A program made the position numbers and the translations under genes. DNA of 64,000 nt from Cupriavidus agavae. Lineage in GTDB: Bacteria; Pseudomonadota; Gammaproteobacteria; Burkholderiales; Burkholderiaceae. Location: positions 248,001-312,000 of the forward strand of contig NZ_SGXM01000003.1 in NCBI RefSeq assembly GCF_004217045.1, read 5' to 3'. Under the pieces are notes generated by a model, which worked only from the letters and a program-made list of their open reading frames with translations, ran no database searches and was not told where the DNA came from. Shown piece after piece: positions 38,820 through 50,332 of the stretch (position 1 is the stretch's first letter; the number at the start of each line of letters is the position of its first letter).

Positions 38820-40210
38820 CACGGCTGGAATGCGTTGCGGTTGAAGGTGGAGTGGCCCGCCGCGCCGCCAGTCGGCAGCCGCAGTTCGGTGACGGTGCCC
38901 CCGGCGGGATTGTCGAGCCACGCCAGGCGCCCGCCAAGCTGGCGCGCGGCGCTCTGGGCCAGGTACAGGCCGATGCCGTGCCCGCCCAGCGTGCTGGCCA
39001 CGGGGCGCTCGCCCAACTGGCCGCGCAGTGCCGGCGCGATGCCGCTGCCGTGGTCGGTCACGCGCAGCAGCAACGCGTCGCCGTCACGGGCGATGTCGAG
39101 CCGCAGCGGCGGGGCGCGGAAGGTGTCATCGGCGGTGTCCTGCTGGCTGCGCGCGGCGTTGTCGAGCACGATGGTGAGGATTTGCGCTACCCGGGCGGTG
39201 TCCACGGCCTGCGGGCCGGCGTCGGGCGCCACCTCGGCCCGCAGGCTGGCCTGCGGATGGCGCAACTGCCAGCGCTCGACGAACGGGCCCACCCAGGCAT
39301 CGACGCGCTGCGGCGCCAGCGTCTGGTGGTCCTCGCGCAGCCGCGCCAGGATCGAGCGGCACAGGTCGAGTTGCTGCTCCATCGTGCGCAGGTCGGGCAG
39401 ATAGTCGGCGATCACGGTGCGGCCACGCGCGGCGTCGGCGGCGTCGCCGCGCAGCTCCCCGGCGATCACGGCCAGCGTGGCCAGCGGCGTGCCGATCTCG
39501 TGCGCCACGGCGGCGGCCTGGTCATTGAGCGCCTCCACGCGGGCCTCGCGCAGCAGCAGTTCGCGGGCGTCGTTGAGCTGGGCGTCGCGCTGGCGCAGCA
39601 CGTTCGACAGGCGCGCCACGAAGATGGCGATCATCACCGCGCTGGCCACGAAGTTGAGCCACATCCCCGCCAGGTGGTAGTTCACGGCGTTGTCGGGGTT
39701 GTGCAGGTGCAGCGGCACGTAGTCGAGCAGCAGCAGCGAGTAGCAGGTCAGCGCGTAGCCGGCCAGCAGCGCCACCAGCCGCCACGGCAGGATGGCCGCG
39801 GCAATCGCCAGCCCCGGCAGGTAGAACGACACGAACGGGTTGGTGGCGCCGCCGGTATAGAACAGGATGGCCGACAGCGCGCTCAGGTCGACCAGCATCT
39901 GCACCATCAGCTCGGCATCGCCCGGCATGGTGTTGCGGCGGGCGTGCCAGCGCAGGCGCGCCACCGTATAGATATTGAACGCGGCCTGGACGACGAACAG
40001 GAACAGCAGCGGCTGGTACGGCAGGTGGATGCCGGCGACCGACTCGCACAGCGCCAGCAGCAGCCCCTGGCCGGACAGCAGCGCCCAGCGCAGCCAGCAC
40101 AGCCGGCGCAGGCTTACCAGGCTGTGGCGCGGCGCGGGCAGGCCGGACACGGCGGCCAGCGGCGGCGAAGGGTGCGAGGGGTCCGGAGAGGGGGCGATCG
40201 AGGCTTGCAT
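38819..40210 (-). CDS. regB: Redox-sensing histidine kinase, RegB/PrrB type
   Basis: 463 residues: five or six membrane segments (residues about 35-215), including the GGATNPFVSFYLPGL segment that matches the quinone-binding GGxxNPF motif of RegB; H-box AAAVAHEIGTPLATLAV; a Cys in LDLCRSILARL at the position of the redox-active cysteine of RegB; N and G boxes LDNAARS and GGHGIGLYLAQS. These features point to a quinone/thiol redox sensor. Followed by its response regulator with a 1-bp overlap. Confidence 0.9.
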   Translation of the reverse strand: MQASIAPSPDPSHPSPPLAAVSGLPAPRHSLVSLRRLCWLRWALLSGQGLLLALCESVAGIHLPYQPLLFLFVVQAAFNIYTVARLRWHARRNTMPGDAELMVQMLVDLSALSAILFYTGGATNPFVSFYLPGLAIAAAILPWRLVALLAGYALTCYSLLLLDYVPLHLHNPDNAVNYHLAGMWLNFVASAVMIAIFVARLSNVLRQRDAQLNDARELLLREARVEALNDQAAAVAHEIGTPLATLAVIAGELRGDAADAARGRTVIADYLPDLRTMEQQLDLCRSILARLREDHQTLAPQRVDAWVGPFVERWQLRHPQASLRAEVAPDAGPQAVDTARVAQILTIVLDNAARSQQDTADDTFRAPPLRLDIARDGDALLLRVTDHGSGIAPALRGQLGERPVASTLGGHGIGLYLAQSAARQLGGRLAWLDNPAGGTVTELRLPTGGAAGHSTFNRNAFQP

Positions 40211-40341
40211 GGCGCGAGTGTAGCAATGCCGGGCCGGGCTGCCCGGCGTGCGACACCGTGCCGCATTCGGCTGCCGCTCACGCGCGGCGGCGCGTCGTGG
40301 TCTAATGTCCGCCGACCAGCCAATTCGTGGAGATGTTTCGT

Positions 40342-40833
40342 ATGCAAGCCAGATTCCGCGCCCTGCGCGCCGCCTCGATCGCCACCGCCGCCCTGACGGG
40401 CCTGCTGGCCAGCGCGCAGGCGTTTGCCCAGGTCGATGTCAGCGACGCCTGGGTGCGCGGCACCGTGCCGGCGCAGTCCGCCTCGGGCGCGTTCATGACG
40501 ATCCATGCGCACCAGGCCGCGAAGCTCGTCGGCGTATCGTCGCCGGTGGCGAGCGCCGAACTGCACGAGATGAAGATGGACAACAACGTGATGCGGATGC
40601 GCCAGATTCCGGCGCTGGACCTGCCGCCGATGCAGAACGTCCAGCTCAAGCCGGGTGGCTACCACGTGATGCTGATGGGCCTCAAGCAGCAGCTCAAGGC
40701 CGGCGATACCGTGCCCATCACGCTGAAGTTCGAGCAGAACGGCAAGACGATCGAGCAGACCGTCAAGGCCCAGGTGCGCGACGTGACCGCCCCGGCCGCC
40801 GGCGCGATGAGCCACGGCGACCACAAGCACTGA
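40342..40833 (+). CDS. Periplasmic copper chaperone PCu(A)C
   Basis: 163 residues with signal peptide (ending AQAFAQ). The copper site motif is visible: HEMKMDNNVMRM followed by GGYHVMLMGL, i.e. H-x-Met/His pattern of PCu(A)C. A His tail ends the protein (HGDHKH). Delivers Cu(I) for cytochrome oxidase assembly. Start at 40342 has GGAG nine bases upstream; in-frame GTG 40327 and ATG 40333 are alternatives. Its stop abuts the stop of the convergent LysR gene. Confidence 0.92.
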   Translation: MQARFRALRAASIATAALTGLLASAQAFAQVDVSDAWVRGTVPAQSASGAFMTIHAHQAAKLVGVSSPVASAELHEMKMDNNVMRMRQIPALDLPPMQNVQLKPGGYHVMLMGLKQQLKAGDTVPITLKFEQNGKTIEQTVKAQVRDVTAPAAGAMSHGDHKH

Positions 40834-43168
<2,335 letters not shown>

Positions 43169-43255
43169 GTGCGCCACCGGGAAGCCCCGCCTGACGCGGC
43201 TTCCCGGTCCGTTCTCCCAGACTCCCCCCGCTCCTTGCATTCCCGCAATCCCGGC

Positions 43256-44266
43256 GTGTTCATCCATCAGCCCTCGCGGCATCGTGGCGAGGTGCCCGCG
43301 CGCGCCCGCACGCCTGGTGCCGGACATCGTGCGCGCCGGCACCTGCGGCGCGACGTGGCGGGCGATACCTCGGGCGGCACGGTCTGGCTGTTCGACCTCG
43401 ACAACACGCTGCACGACGCCTCGCACGCGATCTTCCCGGCCATCAACGCGCTGATGACGGCCTACGTGGCGCGCGTGCTCGGCTGCGACGCGGCCGAGGC
43501 CAGCCGCGTGCGGGTGGACTACTGGCGGCGCTACGGCGCCACGCTGCTCGGCATGGTCCGCCACCACGGCGTGGATGCCGGCGATTTCCTGCGCGCCGCG
43601 CACGAGTTTCCGGAACTGGCCCGGATGGTGCGCGTGCGCCGGGGGCTGGCGGCGGCGCTGCGGCGGCTGCCGGGGCGCAAGATCCTGGTGACCAATGCGC
43701 CGCGCGACTACGCCCACGCGGTAATGGCGCTGGCCGGCATCGAACACTGTTTCGAGCGCGTGGTGGCCATCGACGACATGTGGGTGCACGGCCATCTGCG
43801 GCCCAAGCCCGACCGCCGCATGCTGCAGCGGCTGCTGACGCAGGCCGGCGTGGCCGCGCACCGGGCGGTGCTGGTGGAAGACACGCTCTCGCACCTGAAG
43901 CATTATCGGGGCATGGGTGTCCGCACGGCCTGGGTGACGGGCTTCCTGCGCACGGTGGCGCCGTCGCGGCCGCATCCCGTGGCGCCCGCCGTGGACGGCG
44001 CCACGCGCGACGCCGCCACGCGCCAGACCCTGGCGGCGGAAGACCGCCAGCACGCGGGGCACGCCGCGCAGGAGCGTTCGGTGACGTTGGTCGCCGCAGA
44101 GAGCCAGGACCCGGCGACGGGCCGGACTGCGGCAACGGCGCCACAGACCGAGGCCGGCGTGGCCCCGGCAGGCGGGGTGCGGTGGGTCAATCGCCCGCGC
44201 TATGTGGACATAAAAGTACAATCAATGCATCAACTCCTAAAACAAAAGCGGAGAATCGGGTCATGA
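43256..44266 (+). CDS. HAD-family pyrimidine 5'-nucleotidase-like protein with long linker
   Basis: HAD hydrolase core with motif I VWLFDLDNTLHDASHAIFPAIN, ILVTNAPRDYA, and LVEDTLSHLKHYRGMGVRTAWVTG, typical of the Ralstonia/Burkholderia pyrimidine 5'-nucleotidase group. After the core comes an 80-residue Ala/Thr/Arg-rich stretch and then RWVNRPRYVDIKVQSMHQLL, which looks like the family's C-terminus, so the linker is probably an insertion. Start uncertain: GTG at 43256 chosen, GTG 43169, 43292 and 43355 possible. Overlaps slmA by 4 bp. Confidence 0.75.
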   Translation: MFIHQPSRHRGEVPARARTPGAGHRARRHLRRDVAGDTSGGTVWLFDLDNTLHDASHAIFPAINALMTAYVARVLGCDAAEASRVRVDYWRRYGATLLGMVRHHGVDAGDFLRAAHEFPELARMVRVRRGLAAALRRLPGRKILVTNAPRDYAHAVMALAGIEHCFERVVAIDDMWVHGHLRPKPDRRMLQRLLTQAGVAAHRAVLVEDTLSHLKHYRGMGVRTAWVTGFLRTVAPSRPHPVAPAVDGATRDAATRQTLAAEDRQHAGHAAQERSVTLVAAESQDPATGRTAATAPQTEAGVAPAGGVRWVNRPRYVDIKVQSMHQLLKQKRRIGS

Positions 44267-44919
44267 CGCAAACCATCGCTCGCCAGGCCGAGGCGCCTAT
44301 GCCTCCCGTCACCACGGTTGCCGATCCCGAGGCGCCGGCGCGCAAGCGTCCGCGCCCCGGCGAACGCCGCATCCAGATCCTGCAGACGCTGGCGGGCATG
44401 CTCGAACATCCGCGCGGGGAAAAGATCACCACGGCGGCGCTGGCCGCGAAGCTGTCGGTCTCCGAGGCCGCGCTGTACCGCCATTTCGCCAGCAAGGCGC
44501 AGATGTTCGAAGGGCTGATCGGCTTCATCGAGCAGACCGTGTTCGGGCTGATCAACCAGATCACCACGCAGGAAGAGCATGGCGTGCGCCAGTTGCAGGC
44601 CATCGTGCGCATGCTGCTGACGTTCGCCGAGAAGAACCCCGGCATGACGCGCGTGCTGACCGGCGAGGCGCTGGTGGGCGAGCACGAGCGGTTGCAGGAG
44701 CGCATCAACCAGATGGTGGACCGCATCGAGGCATCGCTGCGCCAGTGCCTGAAGGTGGCCGTCACCCAGGCCGCGTTTCCGGCCGACGCCGATGTGCCGG
44801 TGCGCGTGGCGCTGATCATGGCCGCGGTGCAGGGCCACTGGCACCGTTACGCCAAGGGCGGCTTCCGCAAGCTGCCTTCGGAAAACATCGACGCCCAGTT
44901 GCGCGTGCTGCTGGGCTGA
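44263..44919 (+). CDS. slmA: Nucleoid occlusion factor SlmA (TetR family)
   Basis: 218 residues. TetR helix-turn-helix ILQTLAGMLEHPRGEKITTAALAAKLSVSEAALYRHFASKAQMFEGLI, preceded by RKRPRPGERR, as in SlmA of Burkholderiales. SlmA binds specific DNA sites and blocks FtsZ ring assembly over the nucleoid. Located just after argB and a nucleotidase gene, the usual neighbourhood. ATG at 44263 has GGAG upstream (44250-44253). Confidence 0.9.
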   Translation: MTQTIARQAEAPMPPVTTVADPEAPARKRPRPGERRIQILQTLAGMLEHPRGEKITTAALAAKLSVSEAALYRHFASKAQMFEGLIGFIEQTVFGLINQITTQEEHGVRQLQAIVRMLLTFAEKNPGMTRVLTGEALVGEHERLQERINQMVDRIEASLRQCLKVAVTQAAFPADADVPVRVALIMAAVQGHWHRYAKGGFRKLPSENIDAQLRVLLG

Positions 44920-44931
44920 TTCCCGTACCGG

Positions 44932-44961
44932 GCGCAGGGACGTGAGCACGTCCCGCGCTTT
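44932..44961 (+). terminator. Likely terminator after slmA
   Basis: GCGC-A-GGGACGTG (44932-44944) and CACGTCCCGCGC (44947-44958) form a long stem with one bulged A and a very short loop, followed by TTT. The U-tract is short, so termination may be partial. It ends directly upstream of the metX -10 box. Confidence 0.5.
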
Positions 44962-44965
44962 GCAC

Positions 44966-44971
44966 TATAAT
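44966..44971 (+). promoter_or_regulatory. -10 box of the metX promoter
   Basis: Perfect TATAAT, eight bases before the start of the SAM-II-type aptamer. No clear -35 hexamer is seen; the expected position falls in the slmA hairpin (GTGAGC, 44942-44947). Confidence 0.6.
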
Positions 44972-44978
44972 GTGCGGG

Positions 44979-45064
44979 TCGCGCCGATTTGATGACTGGC
45001 TTGCGGGCGCGCGGCAGCCTGGGGAGTGTCCCCGGGATGCCAATATAAATGCGGCTAAAGAGGT
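44979..45064 (+). ncRNA. SAM-II-type riboswitch upstream of metX
   Basis: The sequence keeps the SAM-II landmarks in order: TCGCGCCGATTT (44979-44990), CTTGCGGGCGCG that pairs with the first segment, and ATAAATGCGGCTAAAGAGG near the 3' end for the pseudoknot. The loop is lengthened by an extra hairpin (GGCA...TGCC with TGGGGA/TCCCC). SAM-II aptamers bind S-adenosylmethionine and repress methionine genes; metX is a classic target. Assignment rests on memory of the consensus, not on a covariance search. Confidence 0.82.
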
Positions 45065-45126
45065 TGGGTCGGTGCCTCGCGGATGGATTCATCCACGCTA
45101 CGGCGCCGGCACGCGGGACACCGCGG

Positions 45127-45175
45127 AAAGCCCGACTTGGCTGCGCTCCAACGCATATGCCGGTCGGGTTTTTTT
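45127..45175 (+). terminator. Intrinsic terminator between the riboswitch and metX (probable attenuator)
   Basis: CCCGAC (45131-45136) pairs with GTCGGG (45163-45168), extended by AAAG with TTTT, and is followed by seven T (45169-45175). The loop contains a TTGG/CCAA mini-hairpin. Its location before the metX start means it can only act as an attenuator of metXW. GGGTCGG just after the aptamer (45065-45072) could pair with CCGAC as an anti-terminator. Confidence 0.78.
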
Positions 45176-45204
45176 ATGCCTGCCGTTTCGCGCGGGCCCG
45201 CTCA

Positions 45205-46377
45205 ATGACCGATGTCGCTCCTCCCGCTGGCGTCCTCGACGTGCCGACCGATTCGGTCGGAGTCGTCACGCCCCAGCGCCTGCATTTCGCCGAGCCGCTG
45301 CAACTGCGCAATGGCAGCCAACTGGCCGGCTACGACCTGATGGTCGAGACCTACGGCACGCTCAACGCCGCCCGCAGCAACGCCGTGCTGGTGTGCCACG
45401 CGCTCAATGCCTCGCACCACGTGGCCGGCATCGCCGCCGACAATCCGCGCGATATCGGCTGGTGGGACAACATGGTCGGCCCCGGCAAGCCGCTCGACAC
45501 CAACCGCTTCTTCGTGATCGGGGTCAACAACCTCGGCTCGTGTTTCGGCTCGACCGGCCCGATGAGCACCAACCCCGCCACGGGCCAGCCCTACGGCGCG
45601 CTGTTCCCGGTGGTGACGGTGGAAGACTGGGTCAACGCCCAGGCGCGCGTGGCCGATCACTTCGGCATCGGGCAGTTCGCCGCGGTGATGGGCGGCAGCC
45701 TCGGCGGCATGCAGGCGCTGGCCTGGAGCCTGATGTATCCGGACCGGCTGCGCCACTGCATCGTGGTGGCGTCCACGCCGAAGCTGTCGGCCCAGAACAT
45801 CGCGTTCAACGAGGTGGCGCGCAGCGCGATCCTGTCTGACCCCGACTTCCACGGCGGCAACTACTACGCCCACAACGCCAAGCCCAAGCGCGGCCTGCGC
45901 GTGGCGCGCATGATCGGTCACATTACGTACCTGTCCGACGAGGACATGGCCGAGAAATTCGGCCGGACGCTGAAGGCCGAAGACATCCAGTTCTCGTTCG
46001 ATGTCGAGTTCCAGGTGGAGAGCTACCTGCGCTACCAGGGCGACAAGTTCGCCGAGTACTTCGACGCCAACACCTACCTGCTGATCACGCGCGCGCTGGA
46101 CTACTTCGACCCCGCGCTGCGCTTCAACGGCGACCTGACGCAGGCCATGGCGCAGACCCATTCCAACTTCCTGGTGGTGAGCTTCAGCACGGACTGGCGC
46201 TTTGCGCCGAACCGCAGCCGCGAGATCGTCAAGGCGCTGCTCGACAACAAGCGGCGCGTGTCGTACGCCGAGATCGACGCCCCGCACGGCCACGACGCCT
46301 TCCTGCTCGACGATCCGCGCTATCACAACCTGATGCGCGCCTACTACGAACGCATTGCCGAGGAGATCGGTGCATGA
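45205..46377 (+). CDS. metX: Homoserine O-acyltransferase MetX
   Basis: Activates homoserine with acetyl- or succinyl-CoA, first committed step of methionine synthesis. 390 residues of the alpha/beta-hydrolase fold: [11 protein letters not shown], nucleophile [14 protein letters not shown], and the late Asp/His in [13 protein letters not shown]. Acetyl versus succinyl preference cannot be settled by eye; many beta-proteobacterial MetX are succinyltransferases. The ATG at 45205 lies after the attenuator; the frame is open from 45049 but that part is riboswitch and terminator sequence. Confidence 0.93.
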   Translation: MTDVAPPAGVLDVPTDSVGVVTPQRLHFAEPLQLRNGSQLAGYDLMVETYGTLNAARSNAVLVCHALNASHHVAGIAADNPRDIGWWDNMVGPGKPLDTNRFFVIGVNNLGSCFGSTGPMSTNPATGQPYGALFPVVTVEDWVNAQARVADHFGIGQFAAVMGGSLGGMQALAWSLMYPDRLRHCIVVASTPKLSAQNIAFNEVARSAILSDPDFHGGNYYAHNAKPKRGLRVARMIGHITYLSDEDMAEKFGRTLKAEDIQFSFDVEFQVESYLRYQGDKFAEYFDANTYLLITRALDYFDPALRFNGDLTQAMAQTHSNFLVVSFSTDWRFAPNRSREIVKALLDNKRRVSYAEIDAPHGHDAFLLDDPRYHNLMRAYYERIAEEIGA

Positions 46378-46985
46378 ACGCCGCCACCAATCCCAATATC
46401 CTGGCGCTGCGGCCGGACTTCCGCGCCATCGCGCGCTGGATCGAACCGAATTCGAGCGTGCTGGACGCCGGCTGCGGCGACGGCAGCCTGCTGCGCGTGC
46501 TGCAGGACGAGCTGGACGTGCATGCCTATGGCATCGAGATCCGCGACGAGGGCGTGCTGGCCTGCGCCCAGAAGGGCGTGCACGTGATCCAGCAGAACCT
46601 GGAAGGCGGGCTGGCGCTGTTCGAGGACAAGAGCTTCGACACGGTGATCCTGTCCCAGACGCTGCAGACCATCCACAACACCGCCCAGGTGCTGCGCGAC
46701 ACGCTGCGGGTGGGGCGCGAGTGCATTGTCTCGTTCCCGAATTTCGGCTACTGGCCGCACCGGCTGTCGGTGTTCCGGGGCCGCATGCCGGTGTCGGAAT
46801 CGCTGCCGTACCAGTGGTACAACACGCCGAACGTGCGCGTGCTGACCATCGGCGACTTCGAGGAACTGGCGCCCAAGGTGGGGCTGCGCGTGCTGGACCG
46901 CGTGGTCATGCACGAGGGCGTGACCGTGAACTGGGGCGTGAACTGGCGCGGCAGCCTGGCGGTGTACCGGGTGACGGCCGTCTGA
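46374..46985 (+). CDS. metW: Methionine biosynthesis protein MetW
   Basis: 203-residue methyltransferase-fold protein: [18 protein letters not shown] (SAM-site-like), [48 protein letters not shown]. MetW partners MetX in many proteobacteria and is needed for its activity in several. ATGA overlap with metX confirms the start and co-translation. Confidence 0.94.
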   Translation: MNAATNPNILALRPDFRAIARWIEPNSSVLDAGCGDGSLLRVLQDELDVHAYGIEIRDEGVLACAQKGVHVIQQNLEGGLALFEDKSFDTVILSQTLQTIHNTAQVLRDTLRVGRECIVSFPNFGYWPHRLSVFRGRMPVSESLPYQWYNTPNVRVLTIGDFEELAPKVGLRVLDRVVMHEGVTVNWGVNWRGSLAVYRVTAV

Positions 46986-47064
46986 CACGGGCGGGCCCGT
47001 CTTGACGGCGGGCCGGGGTGGGCATACCGTACGGCAATCATCGAACGACCGTACTTTTTTTGCC

Positions 47065-47883
47065 ATGACGCAAGCGCCCCTGCATCCGCTCGATCAAGCC
47101 GTGCAACTCGAACCGGCCGGCGAACACCGCTACCGCGGCCATACCAGCCAAGCCTACTGGAACATGATCGGCCCGTTCGGCGGTGCCACGGCCGCCGTGA
47201 TGCTGCAGGCGGCGCTCGATCATCCGGAGCGGCTCGGCGACCCGAGCGCGCTGACCGTCAACTTTGCCGGGCCGATTGCCGAGGGCGCCTTCGAAGTGGT
47301 GGCGCGGCCGGCGCGCACCAACCGTTCGACCCAGCACTGGCACCTCGAACTGCTACAGAATGGCGAAATTACGACGACCGGAAGTGCGGTCTTCGCGGTC
47401 CGGCGCGACACGTGGAACTGCGGCGAGGCTGTGATGCCCGCAGTGCCGGCGGCCGACTCACTGCCGCGCATGGCTGGCTTCGCCCCGGTCAAGTGGCTCG
47501 GCAGCTACGACATGCGGGCCGTGCGTGGTGCCAAGCCCGACGCGGCGGCCGGTACCGAGAACCCGGACAGCCTGACCCAGTTCTGGCTCCGCGACGCACC
47601 GGCGCGCACGCCTGACTACACGTCGATCGCCGCCTGGTGCGACGCGTTCTACCCGCGCATTTTCCTCAAGCGCGCCGGTTTCGTGCCGGCTGGCACGGTC
47701 TCGCTGACCACCTATTTCCATGCCGATGCGGCCACGCTGGCCGCGCTCGGCGACCGCCATGTGCTCGGCAGCGCCCAGGCGCGCGTGTTCCGGCAGGGCT
47801 TCTTCGACCAGACGGCCGAGATCTGGAGCCCGGACGGCGAGTTGCTCGCCACGTCCCACCAGATCGTCTACTACAAGGAATAG
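47065..47883 (+). CDS. Acyl-CoA thioesterase family protein (double hotdog)
   Basis: 272 residues with two hotdog-like halves: YWNMIGPFGGATAAVMLQAALDHPERLGDPSALTVNF-type N-terminal repeat and RIFLKRAGFVPAGTVSLTTYFHAD with GQTAEIWSPDG-like end (FFDQTAEIWSPDGELLATSHQIVYYK). This matches TesB-like thioesterase family proteins. ATG at 47065 chosen; 21 upstream in-frame codons are not conserved. Physiological acyl-CoA unknown. Confidence 0.85.
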   Translation: MTQAPLHPLDQAVQLEPAGEHRYRGHTSQAYWNMIGPFGGATAAVMLQAALDHPERLGDPSALTVNFAGPIAEGAFEVVARPARTNRSTQHWHLELLQNGEITTTGSAVFAVRRDTWNCGEAVMPAVPAADSLPRMAGFAPVKWLGSYDMRAVRGAKPDAAAGTENPDSLTQFWLRDAPARTPDYTSIAAWCDAFYPRIFLKRAGFVPAGTVSLTTYFHADAATLAALGDRHVLGSAQARVFRQGFFDQTAEIWSPDGELLATSHQIVYYKE

Positions 47884-47922
47884 CGGCAGGACCCGGGCGC
47901 CCCGGGCCGCGCCCTGGCCAGG

Positions 47923-49203
47923 TCAGGCCGGGCGGGCGTTGGCCACCGGTTCCGGCTCGCGCGCCTGCGCCTCGTAGCGGTGGACCGTGCGGCGCATCGC
48001 CCACAGCAGCGCCACGCCCGGCAACGCCGCCACGACCGTGCCAAGGTAGAACGGCGCCCAGCCCCAGGCCTCGACCATGTAGCCCGAGGTGGGCCCCACG
48101 TAGACCCGGCCGATCGACGCCAGCGCGGACAGCAGCGCGTACTGGGTGGCCGAGAACGAGCGGTTGCACAGCGTCATCAGCAGCGCCACGAAGGCCGCGG
48201 TGCCCATGCCGCCGCAGAGGTTTTCCACCGCGATGGTCGCGCCCATCGTCCACAGGTGCGGCGGCGTGACCGCCAGCACCCAGTAGCCAAGGTTCGACAC
48301 CGCCTGCAGGATGCCGAACACCATCAGCGAGCGGTACAGCCCGAGCCGCACCATCAGCGAGCCGCCGAACAGCGCCCCGATGATCGTCGCGGCCAGCCCC
48401 AGCGTCTTGTTGACGATGCCGACCTGGCCCGGATCGAACCCCAGGCCACGGATCAGGAAGGTGGTGGACAGGCTGCCGGCGAAGGCGTCGCCGAGCTTGT
48501 ACAGCACGATCAGCAGCAGCAGCCACCACGCGCCTTGGCGGCCGAAGAAGTCGCGCAGCGGGCCGAGCACCGCTTCTTCCAGCGTGCGCGGCGCACGCGC
48601 CGGCGCGTCCGGCTCGGGCGCCCAGAGCAGGGTCAGCAGGCCCACGCCCATCAGGCCGGCCATCAGCAGGTACATGTTCGACCAGCCCAGCACGCGGTCC
48701 GCCAGATAGAGTGCCAGCCCCCCGGAGACCAGCATCGCCAGCCGGTAGCCAAGCACCTTGACGGCTGCCCCGGCGCCGCGCTCGCTGGAGCGCAGCACGT
48801 CGGTACTGTAGGCATCGAACACGATGTCCTGCGAGGCGGACAGGAAGGCCACCAGCGTGGCCAGCGCGGCCAGCGTCCAGAGCGCCTGCTGCGGCGGGCA
48901 GAACGCCATGGCGGCGATGCTGGCCACCAGGCCGAGCTGGGTCACCAGCAGCCAGCCGCGCCGCCGGCCGAGCAGCGGCGGCGTGTAGCGGTCCATCAGC
49001 GGCGCCCACAGGAACTTGAAGATGTAGGCCTGCCCGACCAGCGAGAAGAAGCCGATCGTCTTGATATCGAGCCCCTCCACGGTCATCCACGCCTGCAGGG
49101 TGCCCGAGGTCAGCGCCAGCGGCAGCCCCGAGGCAAAGCCGAGCGTCAGCATGGCGCCGATGCGGCGATTCCGAAAAATATCTAGATAAGTGTGGAAATT
49201 CAT
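47923..49203 (-). CDS. ampG: Muropeptide permease AmpG (MFS)
   Basis: 426 residues, about 12 membrane helices. Signature start FGFASGLPLALTSGTLQAWMTVEG-like segment (here GFASGLPLALTSGTLQAW), FLWAPLMDRYTPP, GRRRGWLL, SASQDIVFDAYSTDVL. AmpG imports anhydromuropeptides for cell-wall recycling and thereby feeds beta-lactamase induction in many species. Divergent from the M48 protease gene with a 78-bp gap. Confidence 0.92.
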   Translation of the reverse strand: MNFHTYLDIFRNRRIGAMLTLGFASGLPLALTSGTLQAWMTVEGLDIKTIGFFSLVGQAYIFKFLWAPLMDRYTPPLLGRRRGWLLVTQLGLVASIAAMAFCPPQQALWTLAALATLVAFLSASQDIVFDAYSTDVLRSSERGAGAAVKVLGYRLAMLVSGGLALYLADRVLGWSNMYLLMAGLMGVGLLTLLWAPEPDAPARAPRTLEEAVLGPLRDFFGRQGAWWLLLLIVLYKLGDAFAGSLSTTFLIRGLGFDPGQVGIVNKTLGLAATIIGALFGGSLMVRLGLYRSLMVFGILQAVSNLGYWVLAVTPPHLWTMGATIAVENLCGGMGTAAFVALLMTLCNRSFSATQYALLSALASIGRVYVGPTSGYMVEAWGWAPFYLGTVVAALPGVALLWAMRRTVHRYEAQAREPEPVANARPA

Positions 49204-49281
49204 GATGGGGAGGCGCGAAGGCTGGCGTGTATTATTGCATCACCCGTTCGCGCCGCCGCCACCTTTATCGTCCCCGAACCC

Positions 49282-50217
49282 ATGCGTCAGACCTGCCTGC
49301 GCGCCACCCTGGCCGTTGCGATTTCCACGTTGGCGCTGCCCGCGGCCGCGCAGGAGGTGGCCGTGGTGGCCGCGCCCGACGATGGCGTGCGCGTGGCGCG
49401 CAATGATTCGCGCGTGCGGATGATCGTGCCGATGGAGGTCATCGACCAGCAGGCCGCCCGCGAGTACGAACAGGTCAAGCAGGAGGCCATCGCCAAGAAA
49501 ACGCTGCTCGGCGACGACGATCCCCAGGTGCAGCGCCTGCGCGAGATCGGCATCCGGCTGTTGCCCCAGACCGTGCTCTGGAACCCGCGCGCCGGCCGCT
49601 GGCCGTGGGAGATCAACGTGATCCGCGCGAACCAGGTCAACGCGTTCTGCATGCCCGGCGGCAAGATGGCCGTCTACACGGGGCTGCTCGACGACCTCAA
49701 GCTGACCGATGACGAGGTAGCCATGGTGATGGGCCACGAGATCGCCCACGCGCTGGAGGAACACGCCCGCCAGCGCGCCGCGCAGGCCGAGATCTCGAAC
49801 CTGGGCGCCAACGTGGTGTCGCAACTGACCGGTTTCGGCAACCTCGGCAACATGGATATCGGCGCCAACGCCAAGATGCTGTCGCTGCGGTTCTCGCGCC
49901 GGGAAGAGACCGAGGCCGACCTGATCGGCATGGACATCGCGGCGCGCGCCGGCTATGACCCGCGCGCCGCCATCACGCTCTGGCGCAAGATGGGCACGGT
50001 GCTGGCAGCCGGCGACGAGTTCACGTCGACCCATCCGTCCGGCCGCAGCCGGATCGCCGTGCTCGAAGCCCACATGAAGGAAGTGCTGCCGCTCTACGCG
50101 GCCGCCATCAGCATGCCGATGGAGAAGCTGCCGGCGCATCGGCCGAACATGGCCAACCTCGGCGGCGCCCCGGTGGATGCGGGCGACGAGGACCAGCAGA
50201 GTCCGCTAAAAAAGTAA
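49282..50217 (+). CDS. Secreted M48-family metalloprotease
   Basis: 311 residues; signal peptide MRQTCLRATLAVAISTLALPAAA, zinc motif HEIAHALEEHARQ (HExxH), and the third ligand Glu in REETEADLIGMDIAARAGYDP. AFCMPGGKMAVYTGLL precedes the HExxH as in M48/LoiP/BepA-like enzymes that act in outer-membrane protein quality control. There is no TPR domain, so it is closer to LoiP/Oma1-like proteins. Start at 49282 gives the signal peptide. Confidence 0.9.
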   Translation: MRQTCLRATLAVAISTLALPAAAQEVAVVAAPDDGVRVARNDSRVRMIVPMEVIDQQAAREYEQVKQEAIAKKTLLGDDDPQVQRLREIGIRLLPQTVLWNPRAGRWPWEINVIRANQVNAFCMPGGKMAVYTGLLDDLKLTDDEVAMVMGHEIAHALEEHARQRAAQAEISNLGANVVSQLTGFGNLGNMDIGANAKMLSLRFSRREETEADLIGMDIAARAGYDPRAAITLWRKMGTVLAAGDEFTSTHPSGRSRIAVLEAHMKEVLPLYAAAISMPMEKLPAHRPNMANLGGAPVDAGDEDQQSPLKK

Positions 50218-50332
50218 GCACGAGTCACGATTTCGTTCATCGCGGGATCGGGTAGCATGGTCCGAAGTGGCGTCCGAGGCGCGGCAGCGCCGCCCCGGCG
50301 CTGCCGAACTGCCTCAACAAGGGAGAAGCCCA

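Noticed and set aside
45049-45204. A longer MetX N-terminus from 45049
   Set aside because: That stretch is riboswitch and terminator sequence and gives no conserved protein sequence.
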